Source: Hermatobates lingyangjiaoensis
Taxonomy: Eukaryota > Arthropoda > Insecta > Hemiptera > Hermatobatidae
Assembly: GCA_026182355.1 (NCBI GenBank)
Contig: JAPFBL010000104.1
Span: 3,279,501-3,343,500, forward strand
Direction of reading: 5' to 3'
Length of the DNA stretch: 64,000 bases
Each line of letters opens with the position of its first letter. The stretch's first letter is position 1. The notes beneath the pieces are model-generated. The model was not told the DNA's origin, did no database searches, and saw only the letters and a program-made list of their open reading frames with translations. Shown here piece by piece: positions 1-12,490 of the stretch. Made by a program: the position numbers and the translations under genes.

Positions 1-3000
1 TGTCCACTCTATTTCCAAAATAAAACAATAATTTGGATTCAGGCTTGACATTGAAGGAATCTACAATTCCTGAAGGGACTATGATTTATTTATTTTTTTC
101 TTTGTAAGATGTATGACTTTAATAACATATCTTAAAAGGAAAACTGTTAAAAATAATAGAATTTGCTTTCTAAATGAAGCAGATGTTAAAGCTTTTTGAA
201 TATTTTGTTAAAGGATATTCATATTTGATCAAAATGTTGATACATTAATCTAGATGGGCTGGGAATGATAAAAATATTTACGGTAAAATATACTGAACCA
301 TTTCCAGTTATTTAATGACCCAATGATTATTGACTATGAACTAACAAAACTGATTAATAAAGATCTACTGGTCATAGCTAAATATTGCAACAAATAAAGT
401 TGATATTACTTTTCTAACATGTACTAAAGAACTTATATATACGAATATGTAAATTTCTGAAACATAATAAATTAGTTCTAAATGAGTTAATTAATTGATT
501 TACTATCAATTCAATAATACAATTTTAATAGAGTAAAACAATTTCTTCATACAATTATCATAAAAATATATTTATATCACTAAAATTATTCGATGATAGA
601 TAATACTTACAAGAATTACCAAGATATAAAATTTAAAGCAGTGAAAATTACATTAGAAAAATAACTAACGCAAACTAAATAGCTTTCTGTTCCAAAAAAA
701 ATTCACAAACAAACAATCAACCAATTCTTCGTAACTTCAAGACTTCAAAAACAAATCAAAATCTATAGTATACGAGTATAAGTTATAAAATAAAAAGATC
801 TCGATTGAGGTCTATTCAGAATAGAGTGTTTTAGTTTGTTATTGAAGAATGAGGCATTAGGAAGTAAAGCATCTCCTTAATTTTGGAAATGAGCCAATTT
901 ATTGGAATCAACCAAGCTTAGAATTCATTGGTTTCAAGGTTTATATATAAATTATTTTTATTTTCCAGTTGTATTAAATTTGAATTTAAATATATCACCA
1001 TTATGCTTCAGAAGAAAAAGTTTAAATAAAACTATTTCAGCAGAAATGCAATAAAATATTACAACTTAATAAATGATATTTTGATATCATCATAAAAACA
1101 GAGTCGTCAAAGAATCTTTTAAATGTTTAGGGTATAGCTTTTTTGACTATTCTTACAACATAACAAGAAGAATGCTTACTATTTTATTGATACCAAGTAG
1201 CTCATAAGATAGCCAAGGCCATTGCTCAAAAATCAATTATATGCAGTTTATAAACTGTTTACATAACACTCTAGTAGTTATAAACAGGCATCATTAACCT
1301 AAATGAACATTGAAATTAATAACAATTTAAAACTACCATTTTATTCGTAACTAAATTAAGGATTAAATCTAGACAAGCATTCTTTTATGAAAGTGTGTTG
1401 ATAAATGTGCTACAATAGAGTATAATAAATAAAAAATACGCTGAACAATCACTTTTAAAGGATATTACACAGAGTTGTTATATTCTTGTGTTAATAAAAT
1501 TTCTAGAAGTGAGAATTCTACTTTTAATACTTCCTTGTCAAATCTCGAATAGAAATATATATTTTTTTGCTTTCTCATTTATAATTCAATTTAGATATTG
1601 CAGACAGGTTTTCTGGTTTTTTTCATTGACCCTGTTATTACTTTAGCCCTTTATTTTCTCTCTCTAAAAAAAAAAAACTATTATGCCACTATGACTAAAT
1701 ATTTAAAAGTTAAATAAATTGTTTATTGAAATTTAAATTTGTTTATAAATTACTTAAAAAATAGTTATATTTGACAAAAAATATTGATTTAGCGTATATA
1801 TTCAATTGATAACTCTGATAGTCTACCAATGAATCCCTTGCAGATATCTCTACGAGCCCGCGTAAAGTTATTAATGTACACAAGGTAATCCACTGAAATA
1901 AGAGGAAAAGAGAACTTATTTAAAGAGATAAATATCATTCACTTAGGTGTTTATACTGCTTAAAACTATTGTTAAATGTTATAACTAGACATTTTTAAAT
2001 AAACTCAAAATCAAAGATTATGAAATGATTATCAGATACATTATACTTACTAATATTAAGATTACCCTATAATTTCCAAACCCCTCACCCTTTGTACTAA
2101 TGACCTCTGAAAGATATTCTTCTGAATAATGTAAATATTATAATATTAAAATTTAAAACTTTTTTTAAAACGTACTTTATTATTATATTGCAATTTCAAA
2201 TATTCTCACCACACATACTTTTACTTTAGGCCAATATCATTAGGTTGAAATTTCAAAATAATCGTGCCATAAATAAGAATGATGATTGAGACAAAGACAT
2301 TTTCCTGAGGTCAATTACCAACAATAAAGTGAAAATTATCAACATTTTTTTATTCTTCGTATGATTCAACTTTAGAGTACATTCTTTTACCTAATGTAAA
2401 TATTATAAGTAAAGAAATCTAAAACTCTCTTATCAAACGCCAGAAAGAAGTTTGGATACGTACACAATTTAAGGTCTATAAAATAAGGTCACAATTTTAA
2501 ACATCTCTCACTCATTAAGAACATACTACTATTTTAAGTTTTTACGCTCACTGAAGGGATAATTGGATCTTTGCTTTTGGTTATGCCCACAGTGTGAAAT
2601 CATATAGAACAATATAATCTTTTTGTATTTAATTAAAAAAAATCTATGAAACCTATAAAAAAATAATCAATTTATCATGAATTATAGATTTGGTTTTTTG
2701 AATTTTGCAAAATTATTTTGAGGAATGATGGAATAACCTGTATCATTTCACTGGGTAATAAATAAAAGTTATTGATCTCAATAACTTTCGGAATGGAGAG
2801 ATTTACAGCTACTCATCAAATATCGTTTACCTTAAAAACTACTTAAGGATAAAACTAGGGCTTTCAATTTAGAATTAAATAAAAGCAACCATAAATATAA
2901 TGGATGCCAGTTGAGAAATGGGATATACATTACATCTGTGGAACAACATTTGACGTACGAAGCCATATTCTCTGTGCGTCAAAATGTCCAACCTTTATGA

Positions 3001-3542
3001 ATTCATTTTGTAATTTTGTTTGTGTATAATGATCTATGCGATAATAATCTCAACCACTATGTAAGTGCTTTTCACATTTATAATACCTAAAATATTATTT
3101 AAAATCTGAATAAAAGTTGACAGACTTTTAATGGTAAAATATTTTTAGAAACTTTTTAGTGATGGGACTAAATTTTAGTTATCGACTTACAATTTTCCTA
3201 CCATTGGTATTAAAGAAAAGATCTTTCGTCGTGCACACTCTACTTTCCAATTACTATACAGAGTACCTGTCGCAAAGAAACTAATTGTCGCATTTTTATG
3301 TAACTATGAGCATACAGGTGTCATCAAAACTGCCGCAAATCAGAACAAACTCAAAGATAAATTATTAAATCAGTTTATATTTTTTTATCCTGGTATATTC
3401 ACTTTACCAGTTACAATAAATATGAAATAATTCTCATAGAAAAATTTGTCAGCTTACTCTAGATGAATCATAATAATCATAATTTTTTTTGTTAAAATTC
3501 ATTCAATATTTATTTTAGAATATTAACATTAAAGTAATATTT
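1..3542. other. AT-rich sequence without recognisable gene or element
   Basis: Apart from the weak exon candidate near 1.8 kb I see no coding frame, structured RNA or repeat with a recognisable end. If the neuroligin gene continues leftwards this is intron; otherwise it is flanking DNA. Confidence 0.5.
1788..1892 (-). other. Weak candidate for a further downstream exon
   Basis: On the minus strand a good polypyrimidine tract and TTTCAG acceptor lie at 1893-1915. They are followed by an open frame of 34 codons that would join in phase with the phase-1 donor at 17496 (VDYLVYINNF..., ending at a TAA). The stretch is slightly more GC-rich than its surroundings. It does not resemble the neuroligin segment expected at this point, so it could be an alternative terminal exon or chance. 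I list it only because splice signal and phase both fit. Confidence 0.13.
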
Positions 3543-3639
3543 AACACGAAAATAAGACTCTGGACGGTTCTCAGATACCTCAGGGAAAGCAGCAATCTGA
3601 GCTCCTGAAGTAAGCATAAGCGCTAAAGGTACAGGTGAC

Positions 3640-4304
3640 GGTCCTGTTTGGGTCGAGTATGAAGGGGTCAGCTTTGTCAGTTGTTACTTCACCCTATTGA
3701 GACATTTAGACGAAGGATAGATGCTCTGGAGGACTGTCTAAGGGAACTAAATGGCAGCCTTGTCGTGGCAGGTGATTTTAACGCCAAATCAATTCAATGG
3801 GGAGGAGAACACACAGACATAAGAGGAAGGAGAGTAGCGGAGCTTGCTGCAAGGCTTCATCTGTTGATTCTTAATGACGGAACATCTACATACCGACGCC
3901 CCTACTGTGTGGAGACGGCTATAGATGTTTCTTTCTTCACGGAGGAGCTCTTCTCACAGGAGCAAAACTGGGAGGTCTTGGATGACGAAGTTGGCAGTGA
4001 CCACCAGTACATCACATTTCAGTTAAGGATGAGAAGAATAAAGAGATATCCGGCTGTTAGCGCACCAAGGTACATAATGGAGAAAATGGACACTGAGAAG
4101 TTTGCCAATGTTATGAATTCCTATGAGGAGCAGGACCTACCTAAGAATAGGACAAGAGCGGAATCGAAGGCCCACGTTGATAAAACTATGAAAATCATTC
4201 GCCATGCCTGCAACGAAGCAATTCCTTGCAAAAGTAAACCAAGAGGCCAGCGGATGCCTGCCTATTGGTGGACAGCGGATATCGCTAGAATGCGCAGTGA
4301 CTGA
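3640..4304 (+). pseudogene. EEP endonuclease domain of the non-LTR retrotransposon
   Basis: This domain nicks target DNA to prime reverse transcription. The frame from 3681 contains LVVAGDFNAKSIQWGGEHTD (GDFNA with catalytic Asp and Asn), RRVAELAARLHLLILNDG, the TYRRP segment and the C-terminal SDHQYITFQL (catalytic Asp-His). A one-base deletion near 3690 separates it from the preceding in-frame fragment WVEYEGVSFVSCYF at about 3650. The N-terminal catalytic residues are missing because of the 5' truncation. The frame closes at 4304, where a short region with frameshifts leads to the reverse transcriptase. Confidence 0.85.
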
Positions 4305-4690
4305 CGTAGAGTCCAAAGTCCAAAGTACAGAGCAAGACGTAGAGTCCAAAGAGGAAAGAAAAGATGTGGGGAAGCACCCTCAGAAACAGAAGCCTATAAA
4401 ACAGCAATAGAAGAAACTTAGGAAGGCAATAAGATCTAGCAAAATAAAATGTTGGAACGATCTCTGCAGTTCTGTAGACAACGACACCTGGGGGTTAGGA
4501 TATAGAATTGTTACAGAGCGGCTTAAAAAGCATAAACCTAAGGGGTCCCTCGACCCAACTGCAATGAAACATATCGTAAGAAAACTATTTCCCATCATAG
4601 ACAGGTCGAAATGGAAAAAATAGAAGATGACCAGGAAAATCGTTTCCAAGAGGAGCACACACCTTTTAGAGTAGAAGACTTGGAGGAGCA

Positions 4691-5698
4691 GTGGCCTGCC
4701 TGAAAAAGCGAAAATGCCCCGGGCCAGATGGCATTCCTGCAGAGGTTTATGCGCAGGTGGCCAAGTGTGCTCCTCGCATGCTTCTAAACATGTATAACGC
4801 ATGCATGATGACGGATTACTTCCACACTAAGTGGAAAAGAGCAAACCTCGTGCTGATTAGTAAAGGCAAGGGCGAAGAAGATAGTCCGTCGGCCTACCGA
4901 CCCCTGTGCATGTTGGATACGGCAGGGAAGCTTTTTGAGAAGCTAATACACAAACGGTTACAGGCAGCATTAAGATATGCGGGTGGACTGTCTGAGAGGC
5001 AATTCAGCTTTGTCCCACGAAGGAGTACGTTGAACGTCGTGAAGCTAATAATGAAATACGCCAGTGTTACTGTCCAAGGGAATCATTTCTTTAGGCCAGT
5101 ATGTGTCGTGGTAACCCTGGACGTTAAAAATGCCTTTAACTCCATGCGATGGGATCTTCTGTTACATGCTTTGAGAGAAAAATTCAGGGTGCCCAATTAC
5201 CTGTACCGGATAATCTGTAGTTATTTAGAAGACCGAGTACTTATATATAACACTACCGGAAGGAGAATGAAGCAGGCTCTCAGTGCTGGAGCTGCACAGG
5301 GTTCTATTCTGGGACCAGTTCTCTGGAACATCTTTTATGATGGTGTGCTAAGGATACAAATGCCTGATGATATTCATATAGTGGGCTATGCTGATGACAT
5401 TAAATTGGTCATCATAGCAAGGAATGAGTCCCTGGCTCAGCTAAAATTAAACCAGGCCATGAGACGGGTCGATGGTTGGATGATGGACCATGGTCTGACT
5501 TCAGCCACCAATAAAACAGAAATAATGGTAATTACGAGAAAGAGAGCCCCAGTTTGCACAGATATGATTATCAGTGGTGTAGAGGTGCCCGTAAGAGGGT
5601 CTGTTAAATATCTGGGATCACCATTGACAGGAAAATGTCGTTCTGGGCGCACATATGTAGAGCTGCAAACAAAGTTGCTGTTGCCACAGCCCAGCTAA
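4691..5698 (+). pseudogene. Reverse transcriptase domain of the non-LTR retrotransposon
   Basis: The RT copies element RNA at the nicked target. Motifs in order: KRKCPGPDGIPAEVY (RT0/1 region), KGKGEEDSPSAYRPLCMLDT (RT2), LSERQFSFVPRRST (RT2a), VVVTLDVKNAFNSMRWDLLL (RT3, catalytic Asp), AAQGSILGPVLWNIFYDGVL (RT4) and GYADDIKLVI (catalytic YADD, RT5), then TNKTEIMVITRKR and SVKYLG. The frame stays open for 335 codons, so decay is mild. A shift near 5615 moves the thumb (KMSFWAHICRAANKVAVATA) into another frame. Confidence 0.92.
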
Positions 5699-6660
5699 GT
5701 AGGCTTATGGCTAATACTGGAGGGCCAAGGCAGTTAAGGCGCAGATTACTGATGTCTGTGACACAGTCTATAATACTGTATGGCGCTGAGATCTGGGCTG
5801 ACTGTCTGAGATACGGGAAATTTAGAAGGAAATTCAGTACAGAGGATTGGCGCCTTACGAGTAACATGTGCCTACCGCACTGTTTCCAAGCCAGCAATAT
5901 TGATCATTTTGGGAATTATTCCCATCGAATTGCTGGCCCAAGAGAGAAAGAGTTTAGGTGAAAAATTGGTAGAAGACAGAAAAGTGGCAAAACGACAAGC
6001 CAGAACAATAACCCTGAGGAAATGGAAAGAGAGATGGGAGCAAGAGTTAAGGGGCAGATGGACTGCAAGGCTCTTCCAGGACCTCCCCAAATGGTTCGGC
6101 CGGAAGCATGGGGAGATTGGATTCCACTTAACTCAGATGCTGACTGGCCATGGTAATTTTGAGAAAATATTTACCCATTTTGAGGATGGGTAAAGTTGAT
6201 AGCCCTCAATGTAGGCACTGTAGCTCCAGGGAAAACGACGATGCATAGCATACCTTCTCCTTCTGTGCTAAATGGGGAGTGCTGCGCCAGGCATTAATAG
6301 CATCACTGGGTGAGGTCACTCCAGAGACCATAGTTTTAAAAGATGCTCCAGAGTGCAGAAAATTGGTCAAAAGCTGCAAACTTTGTAGAGGCGGTTCTCC
6401 GTCATAAGAAAAATGAAAGCACGAGGCAAGGACTCACGATAATTCATAGATGAATGAATGGGGACAAGAAGGTGAATACTATTCAGGAGAACTGAGGCAT
6501 CGGCATGAAGTAATGTGCAAACGGTTTCCGTGTCGGATATTGCCAGGAAATAGGATGTGGTTTTTTAGTGGGTCGGGACCCCCAACACCACATACCCTAA
6601 GCAAGACGTCTTGCTGAGAGATCGGATGAACAGATTTTTCCACATCCTACGACGAAAAAA
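5615..6660 (+). pseudogene. C-terminal region, zinc knuckle and 3' UTR of the non-LTR retrotransposon
   Basis: Downstream of the RT frame lie the thumb (MSFWAHICRAANKVAVATAQ, then SIILYGAEIWAD), a Lys/Arg-rich linker (VAKRQARTITLRKWKERW) and EIGFHLTQMLTGHGNFEKIF, followed after a stop by CRHCSSRENDDA-HTFSFC, the CCH(C) knuckle of R1-type proteins. From about 6440 the sequence is non-coding 3' UTR with the block CGGGACCCCCAACACCACAT. Similar coding and UTR blocks occur on the minus strand at 60415-60905. Confidence 0.82.
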
Positions 6661-6674
6661 AAACACGAAAATAA

Positions 6675-8800
6675 AATTTTCTACAATGATAGCAGAGTAA
6701 ATTAAAAGTAGTCCAATGTTATAAAGTACATGAAGGACCTAACCAATGATTGAATATAGCTCAAAAAAAGCACGGTGCTTCCTTTATTAAAAATTATATA
6801 CCCGTCAAATATTGCTAAAATCTGTCAAACAGTTTGACTCTTAGAGTGCTTTCGAGTGTTCCAAAACCTACAAATCAGTAAAAATCTCAAAATATATTTG
6901 TTTAACCTCTATATTTTATAGTGGAAACAAACACAATGAGACTGTGTTATATGTTAAGAAGTAAAAAATTAATTTTTATGTGAATGTAATAAAACATATC
7001 CTGTATATCATGTCTATAGATATAATATCATTATATATTAAACTTATAATCCTATGCATATTATATATTAATATTATTGAACGTATTTGGTGTGCTAAAG
7101 GTCCTATTGTCCCTGTCCCCAAAGATATATGACATCAGGAATAGTGTGTTGAAATTTAACTTGGGTGAAAAAATTAGGTTAATGGAAAAAACACGAACTG
7201 TAAAGCAGGTTTATTTTATTTCTAGTAAATCCTCGTTTTTTGGGTTATATCACCTCTTTCAATAAATGAATTTTAATTTAGGATATCTCATAACACACAG
7301 ATTTTATGTAGATGTCACAAGCAAATAGTGCTTCAAACTTAAAACCAAAAAAATATTTTCTGAATTTATAAAATGTTGAAAGATGAAAAAATGCATAAGC
7401 AAAAAAGATACTTACCATGTACCCAGCACTAGATCTTCAATTTAAATTTTAAGTAAAATTTCCATTTAACCGAAAACGGACCTTTCATTTTATCGTATAA
7501 TTTTAAAACTTTTATTGATTACTATAACTCTATAAGTGATATAGTATATAAAAACTCTATAAGTGATTACTATACTTTACTTGGAATAACGTAAAAATAT
7601 TAGGTTTTATAAACTCATATATTCAATATATACATGTATATTCAAAATTATGTACTTGGAGATAAAAGTTATATAGTTATGCTCAAAATCATTAAGCAGA
7701 TATTTATTTTTTCTAAAAATATTACTAAAGATCTGTAATCTGAGTGAAAGTTTGTGAAAGAAAGCATTTCAACGCTAACAAGTTTAGTAACAACAATCGA
7801 TAATAAATGTAATTTCTTTTATCCAAACTTTTATATTTACGAAGTTTATCATAAATATTTAATAACATCTAATGGTATTGCTTAAACTTAAACTTTGCGT
7901 GAGACATTTCTGTAAAGTTAAGAACCATTTTACTTCCTCAAAGAATCAAAAGTAAATGATAAAAAAAAAAGTAGCCCATACATAAGTTAAGTGTTCAAGA
8001 TGAGTTTAAAGAATTTTTACAAATTATTAATTCTGGAATATAAATGATTAAAATTTATGTTTAATTAAGTTGATTATAATTGGTTGCTTGTACTTCCCTA
8101 ATTCAAACATAAATATTATATAGTCTTTGACAGCATAATACTATGTTTGAAAATCATAAATTAAGAAGTACTACATTTATATAAATTTGAATTCAATTTC
8201 AATATTAATGTATATTTATGCACAAAATTTGAATTTGTTTACTTAATAAATATAAGTTAATTAATTGATTTTTAACGCATTAGATGAGAATAAAATCAAT
8301 TGTCTGATATATTGTAGACTTCAGGAACGATCATTATCGATAAATTAAAATAAGATATTAGTAAATAACTTAAAATATTTATAGCAGCAAAAATAATTTT
8401 GTTTTAAGACGAAAAGTGAATGATAAAATTTAAAATCACTACTAAATTAGTAGACCACCTTTTAACGTATGACATTGGAAATGAAAATGTAGAGAAAATA
8501 CTTTCTATAAGAAATGGTTTAACGAACAATATACTAGTTGAACAAAAAAAAAACATGATCAAAACACGATTTTGGAAATAGGGTTCATCAGTGAAAGTAA
8601 TTGAGAAAATTTTTCTGAACGTCTTGGTCTGTTATTGGTGACATAAATTTCAAATGGTAATTGAAAAAAATAGGAAATGTGTTTTATTGTTATGTATAAT
8701 AATAATTATAATAACAACAATACCATTATTATTATTATTAATAGTAATGTAACAGTTATTATTTTGTATCAGTTCTATTTTATAATACTTTTAAGAGAGC
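6675..8800. other. AT-rich sequence without recognised feature
   Basis: No frame, repeat end or RNA structure is recognisable. A 62-codon frame at 7077-7265 has no family features and is probably chance. An ATT-repeat run sits near 8720-8745. Confidence 0.5.
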
Positions 8801-8914
8801 TTTTAGTATGCAGGATCATCCTTTAACAGTACAATTTGAATTAAATATATATATATATATATATATAGTATATAAATATATAATCAAATCAAACAGTCCA
8901 TACGAATTTAGAGA

Positions 8915-9117
8915 AGCATTACATCAAAAGCAATACAAGTATAGCAGGGGCATAAATCACTTTCATGTTCGACAATCATCGTTAACAGGAGACGAAGTGT
9001 CTCGGAGAGAGGCAAGGTAGCTATATTGTTACATTGTCTCCTGATAACGACGATTATCGAAATAGAGAAGTGATTTATGGCTGTTCTATCATTGTGGTGC
9101 TTTTGATATAATTTATG
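8915..9117. repeat. Old palindromic PLE-type terminal repeat with hammerhead-like cores
   Basis: The two arms (about 8918-8985 and 9033-9117) are imperfect inverted copies separated by about 45 bp. The right arm carries CTGATAAC, a degenerate hairpin and GAAATAG (9041-9064); the left arm carries the mirrored, further decayed version. A (TA)n tract abuts the left side (8845-8870). The layout matches the younger palindromes at 37449-37632 and 51539-51759, so I infer an ancient relative. Confidence 0.55.
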
Positions 9118-9179
9118 TATATTATACATAAATATGTTTATAATTCCTTTTAAAACTTCATAGCTATCCAATTTTTATT

Positions 9180-10555
9180 GAATTCATAATGGATCTTAAT
9201 ATCTGTGTGGTGGACTTCTGTAATACGACAGGAAACAAGATGCAATAGAAGTTAAAAGTGCTTCTTTTAAAAAAATTCTTTTAAAAGTTTTGCGACAGAA
9301 GCCTTTTAATATTTGGAATTTTGTTTTGAAAATGTATGATAATCCATATGCTCTTTATGTGAGCCACGGTTAACAGATATCTCTTTTGGAACTATAACTA
9401 AATATGCGATTTATATTAAGTCTGAACCATATTAAAATACTCTTTTAGCAATAAACATGTTCTAAATAAATGGCCTTGAGAAAACGATTTCGAAGGAAGG
9501 AGCAGAATTTTTCCTTTAAATCATTTTATATAATCGATTTCGATTAAATTTCAACAACTTGTATGACAAATAATGTTATGTAAAATTTTCCTGCAAAGAT
9601 GTTGAACTGATGCGGGAAATCTAAATGCTCACTTGGAGACTGATGGGTAGTGCATTCATTTCATGTGAAAACATTAACGAAATTACCAATTTTGTAAAAA
9701 AAATTGAGCTATAAAAAATTTAATTACAGTTTATTCAAATAAATATAATATAAATCATGGTGGAAATGAAAAACTAAATAATGAATGAAAATAGGTTACA
9801 AGATACCCAGGTCAACGAATTCTGGTCTTTACCAAAATCAGTTTTCAGAAGTTTACAAATCCGAGGGTGCTAGAGAGATAATTGGAATGGATATTTACTG
9901 CAAGAGACCGGGAGACGAACTAAAAATAGTCATTTAAAAGAAAACAAAACAACAAGTCAATTTACCATAAGCAGCTCAGAAACCAAGAGCCCCTCATAGA
10001 AACTAGTTTATATATTTAGTTAGAAGCATACAAACAACAGCAAAAACTGAATTTCTAATTCCTCGTATATTAGTTTTACAGTAACTATCGTTCTGAGTTC
10101 TTATTATGTATAATGTTTTGGAAACTCCAAAAAAAATTCAAAACAGTGTCATTAAATCAAAATAGATCAGAATCATCGTTAAAAATACAATGAACATTGT
10201 CCAAGAAAGGGGTGTAAACCGATTTTGGCTTTCGAAAGTTCTGCATAAATTAAATTAGTCATAACAAATCAACTGTCAAATTGCTTAATTTATCTGAATG
10301 CTGAAACTGTTTTCAAACAAATATCCTTCACAGATTACAGAAGCAAGGGTTGACATTTCCTTTGTCTCTTCCTTCCTTAAAGCTAAATATCAGCACAAGA
10401 GGGGTGCAGTATTGTTTACATACGAGTATATGCTCAATTTCAGTGAATAACTATTATTTTGAATAAGATTTATTTTTAACCTCCGTATTGTAATTATGTA
10501 ACCATAATTACATAATGGTTACCATCCATTACATAATTACATTATGTAACCATCC
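9180..10555. other. AT-rich sequence with a small inverted-repeat cluster
   Basis: No gene seen. At 10490-10570 the words TTATGTAACCAT and ATGGTTACAT-like recur in both orientations several times and could form cruciforms; no terminal structure of a transposon is evident. Confidence 0.4.
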
Positions 10556-10559
10556 TGAT

Positions 10560-11050
10560 GATGGTTACAGCAGGTCAAAAAAATATCAAATTGCAATGGA
10601 AATATATTTTCTTATTAGTATTACTAAATCTAAATACTTAACTACTATTTTCATTAATTTAAAAAACTAGAAATTTTTTTCCCAAAAATGTAATAATTTT
10701 GACGTTTCTTCTCAAGATCTGAAAGCTGGTGAAAAAAATACAAGTCCTACCGTTTGACTGATCAAAGTGAAATCATACCTAAAAATAGAGCGTTATATGG
10801 AAGATAAGTTGAGGTAATTTTTTTTTTAAAAATTACTAAACCATAAGGGCGCTGTGGTAAATTTTATGTTTCTACATGTTTTGAGGTCGTTAAAGTACTT
10901 TTTTGACTTTTTTTTGATGATTTTTATATATTTAAAAATGTGTTTAAGACAAATTTTTTTTTCTCTTTAGCTGCCAACTCCAGAGTTATGAAGTTTTAGA
11001 ATAATTATGACACTGATAAACGAATAACTGAACGAACTTACTGACTTTTT
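10560..11050 (+). repeat. Diverged fragment of the hairpin-ended repeat family
   Basis: Blocks such as GATCAAAGTGAAATCATACC, AAAATAGAGCGTTATATGG and ACATGTTTTGAGGTCGTTAA correspond, in order, to parts of the full copy at 34453-36090. Both hairpin ends are missing and divergence is high, so this is an old, rearranged fragment. Confidence 0.55.
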
Positions 11051-11559
11051 AAACTAATAGATGGTGTTTTTTTGCATTAAAATTAAAAGTCTTTGACATA
11101 TTATTGATCCGGACAGCTTTTGGACACGATGTAGGACACATCATTCGTTATTCTCGAAAATAGCTCATTTGTGAAAATAAAGTGAGAACTATTCTCTTCT
11201 AAGACGTACGTATAAAATGTATTATTGTAAATTTTATGAATTTACAAAATATGTATTTATTATGCTAAACAGTGAAGTATATAACAATGAATTCGTATCT
11301 GAAAAATCAACAATAATTGAAATACAATAAGAATATTTCAAGAAATTCTTTCTGCAAAAAGTAGTATAGCTACAAAAACTAAAAACTCAAGTTCTATGGG
11401 CCTTCTGACCTCGTAGTAGTGACATAATTTAAAAGCTATTTGCTTATGATTACCATACTTAATTAATAATAAAAATTATACTAATATAATAACAATCTTA
11501 TAACATTTGCAAAACACTTCAGTTTATAATGCAAATGAAACTGTTCTTTTTAAATGAAA

Positions 11560-12150
11560 GTTTATTAATAGTCTGGTAGGAACATTGTTTGGATTCTTTG
11601 AAGCTTCCCATCTTTTGCTTTGTAGCATTCAATTCTTTTTCTCTGTCCCTTTAATTCCATTCCTCTCAATCAGCTTAATTATTCTTTTATGCCTAATTCC
11701 TTTCGTCTCCTAACTGTATTTTAATAATTAAATTGCTTTAGGCTTTGGTTGCAATTACTCAATTAGACTATGTAAACAGGATCTGTGTAAAACACACAAA
11801 CAATGAATAGGAAAGGGAGAAAAATTCAGTACCATAGAAAAACATATGCACACCCACCATATCCATCTTCATACCCACCAAATAAATTATATATATAAAT
11901 TAATATATAAATATTAATACATATTAATATACACATATTAATATATATGTGAGATTGAATTTACGGCCCATTGTTTTTTTAATTAATTTCTTGGATACCT
12001 TTCCCAATTGTTATTGATTCATAATCATAATATAAATCCATTATCCATATATAAATGTTTTTTATTCAACCGCAGTTCTGGTTTTGAACATGTAATGTTC
12101 TTCTTCAGGTTATGACTGTTGTAACTACACAGTAAATAACGTGCCTATAT
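11560..12150. other. AT-rich spacer with (AT)-rich tract
   Basis: Only TATATA/ATTAATA-rich sequence (11885-11955) and, at 12085-12120, a short GGTTTTGAACATGTAATG-like block that resembles diverged PLE end sequence on the minus strand (hammerhead-like AACCTGAAGAAGAACATTAC). No gene seen. Confidence 0.35.
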
Positions 12151-12151
12151 A

Positions 12152-12490
12152 GGGGGCCAGGCTAGCTCAGTGGTTACGTGCTCACCTCTGAACTGATAGG
12201 ACCGGGGTTCAATCCTCACCTGGCCCTCGATTTATTTCACGCGGGAGGTGAATAAATCTGAGCACGTCGTCCCTCGGAGAAGGACGTTAAACCGTCGGTC
12301 CCAAGCCTGTACGATGTCAGGTACTCGTTAAAGATCCCTACTCTAAATACATTTGAGTTAGGCAAAATTTAGGACTCCCACTGCAGAATCAATCTTCATT
12401 GTGTGGTATCACAAAGGGCCAATGCTTGGCCTACGTGTGTTCCCTTGTGGGACTGCCACTGCACAACCTAGGAGGGTGGTAACTTGCCTA
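12152..12490 (+). mobile_element. tRNA-derived SINE, copy 1
   Basis: The head resembles a tRNA gene: GGGCCAGGCTAGCTCAGTGG contains an A-box-like TAGCTCAGTGG, and GGGGTTCAATCC is a B-box; acceptor-like arms GGGCCAG and CTGGCCC pair. After about 75 bp the tRNA part passes into a SINE body (GAGCACGTCGTCCCTCGGAG, then GGACGTTAAACCGTCGGTCC, then TACTCGTTAAAGATCCC). Two further copies share this body (29514 and 62669). It would be transcribed by RNA polymerase III from the internal boxes and moved by a partner LINE. This copy has an extra 3' segment ending near 12490. Confidence 0.88.

Larger units (their letters stand above)
3556..6661 (+). mobile_element. R1/LOA-like non-LTR retrotransposon, 5'-truncated, with target duplication
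   Basis: This element of about 3.1 kb carries, in order, an endonuclease/exonuclease/phosphatase (EEP) domain, a reverse transcriptase, a C-terminal region with a CCH zinc knuckle, and a 3' UTR ending in a short A run. A direct repeat AACACGAAAATAA flanks it (3543-3555 and 6662-6674), the expected target-site duplication of target-primed reverse transcription. Its 5' end lies inside the endonuclease, so it is truncated. The reading frame is broken by a small number of frameshifts and stops (near 3690, 4304-4690, 5615, 5960 and 6193), so it is a fairly young but dead copy. Clade assignment to R1/LOA within the jockey group rests on the AAQGSILGPVLWNIFYDGVL and GYADDIKLVI motifs and is approximate. 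Confidence 0.9.

Noticed and set aside
4137..4802. Minus-strand frames within the LINE
   Set aside because: Shadows of the endonuclease/reverse transcriptase frames on the plus strand.
12152..12225. Possible functional tRNA gene
   Set aside because: Internal boxes and acceptor pairing are tRNA-like, but the same head recurs twice with a shared SINE body, so it is the SINE promoter and not a tRNA gene.
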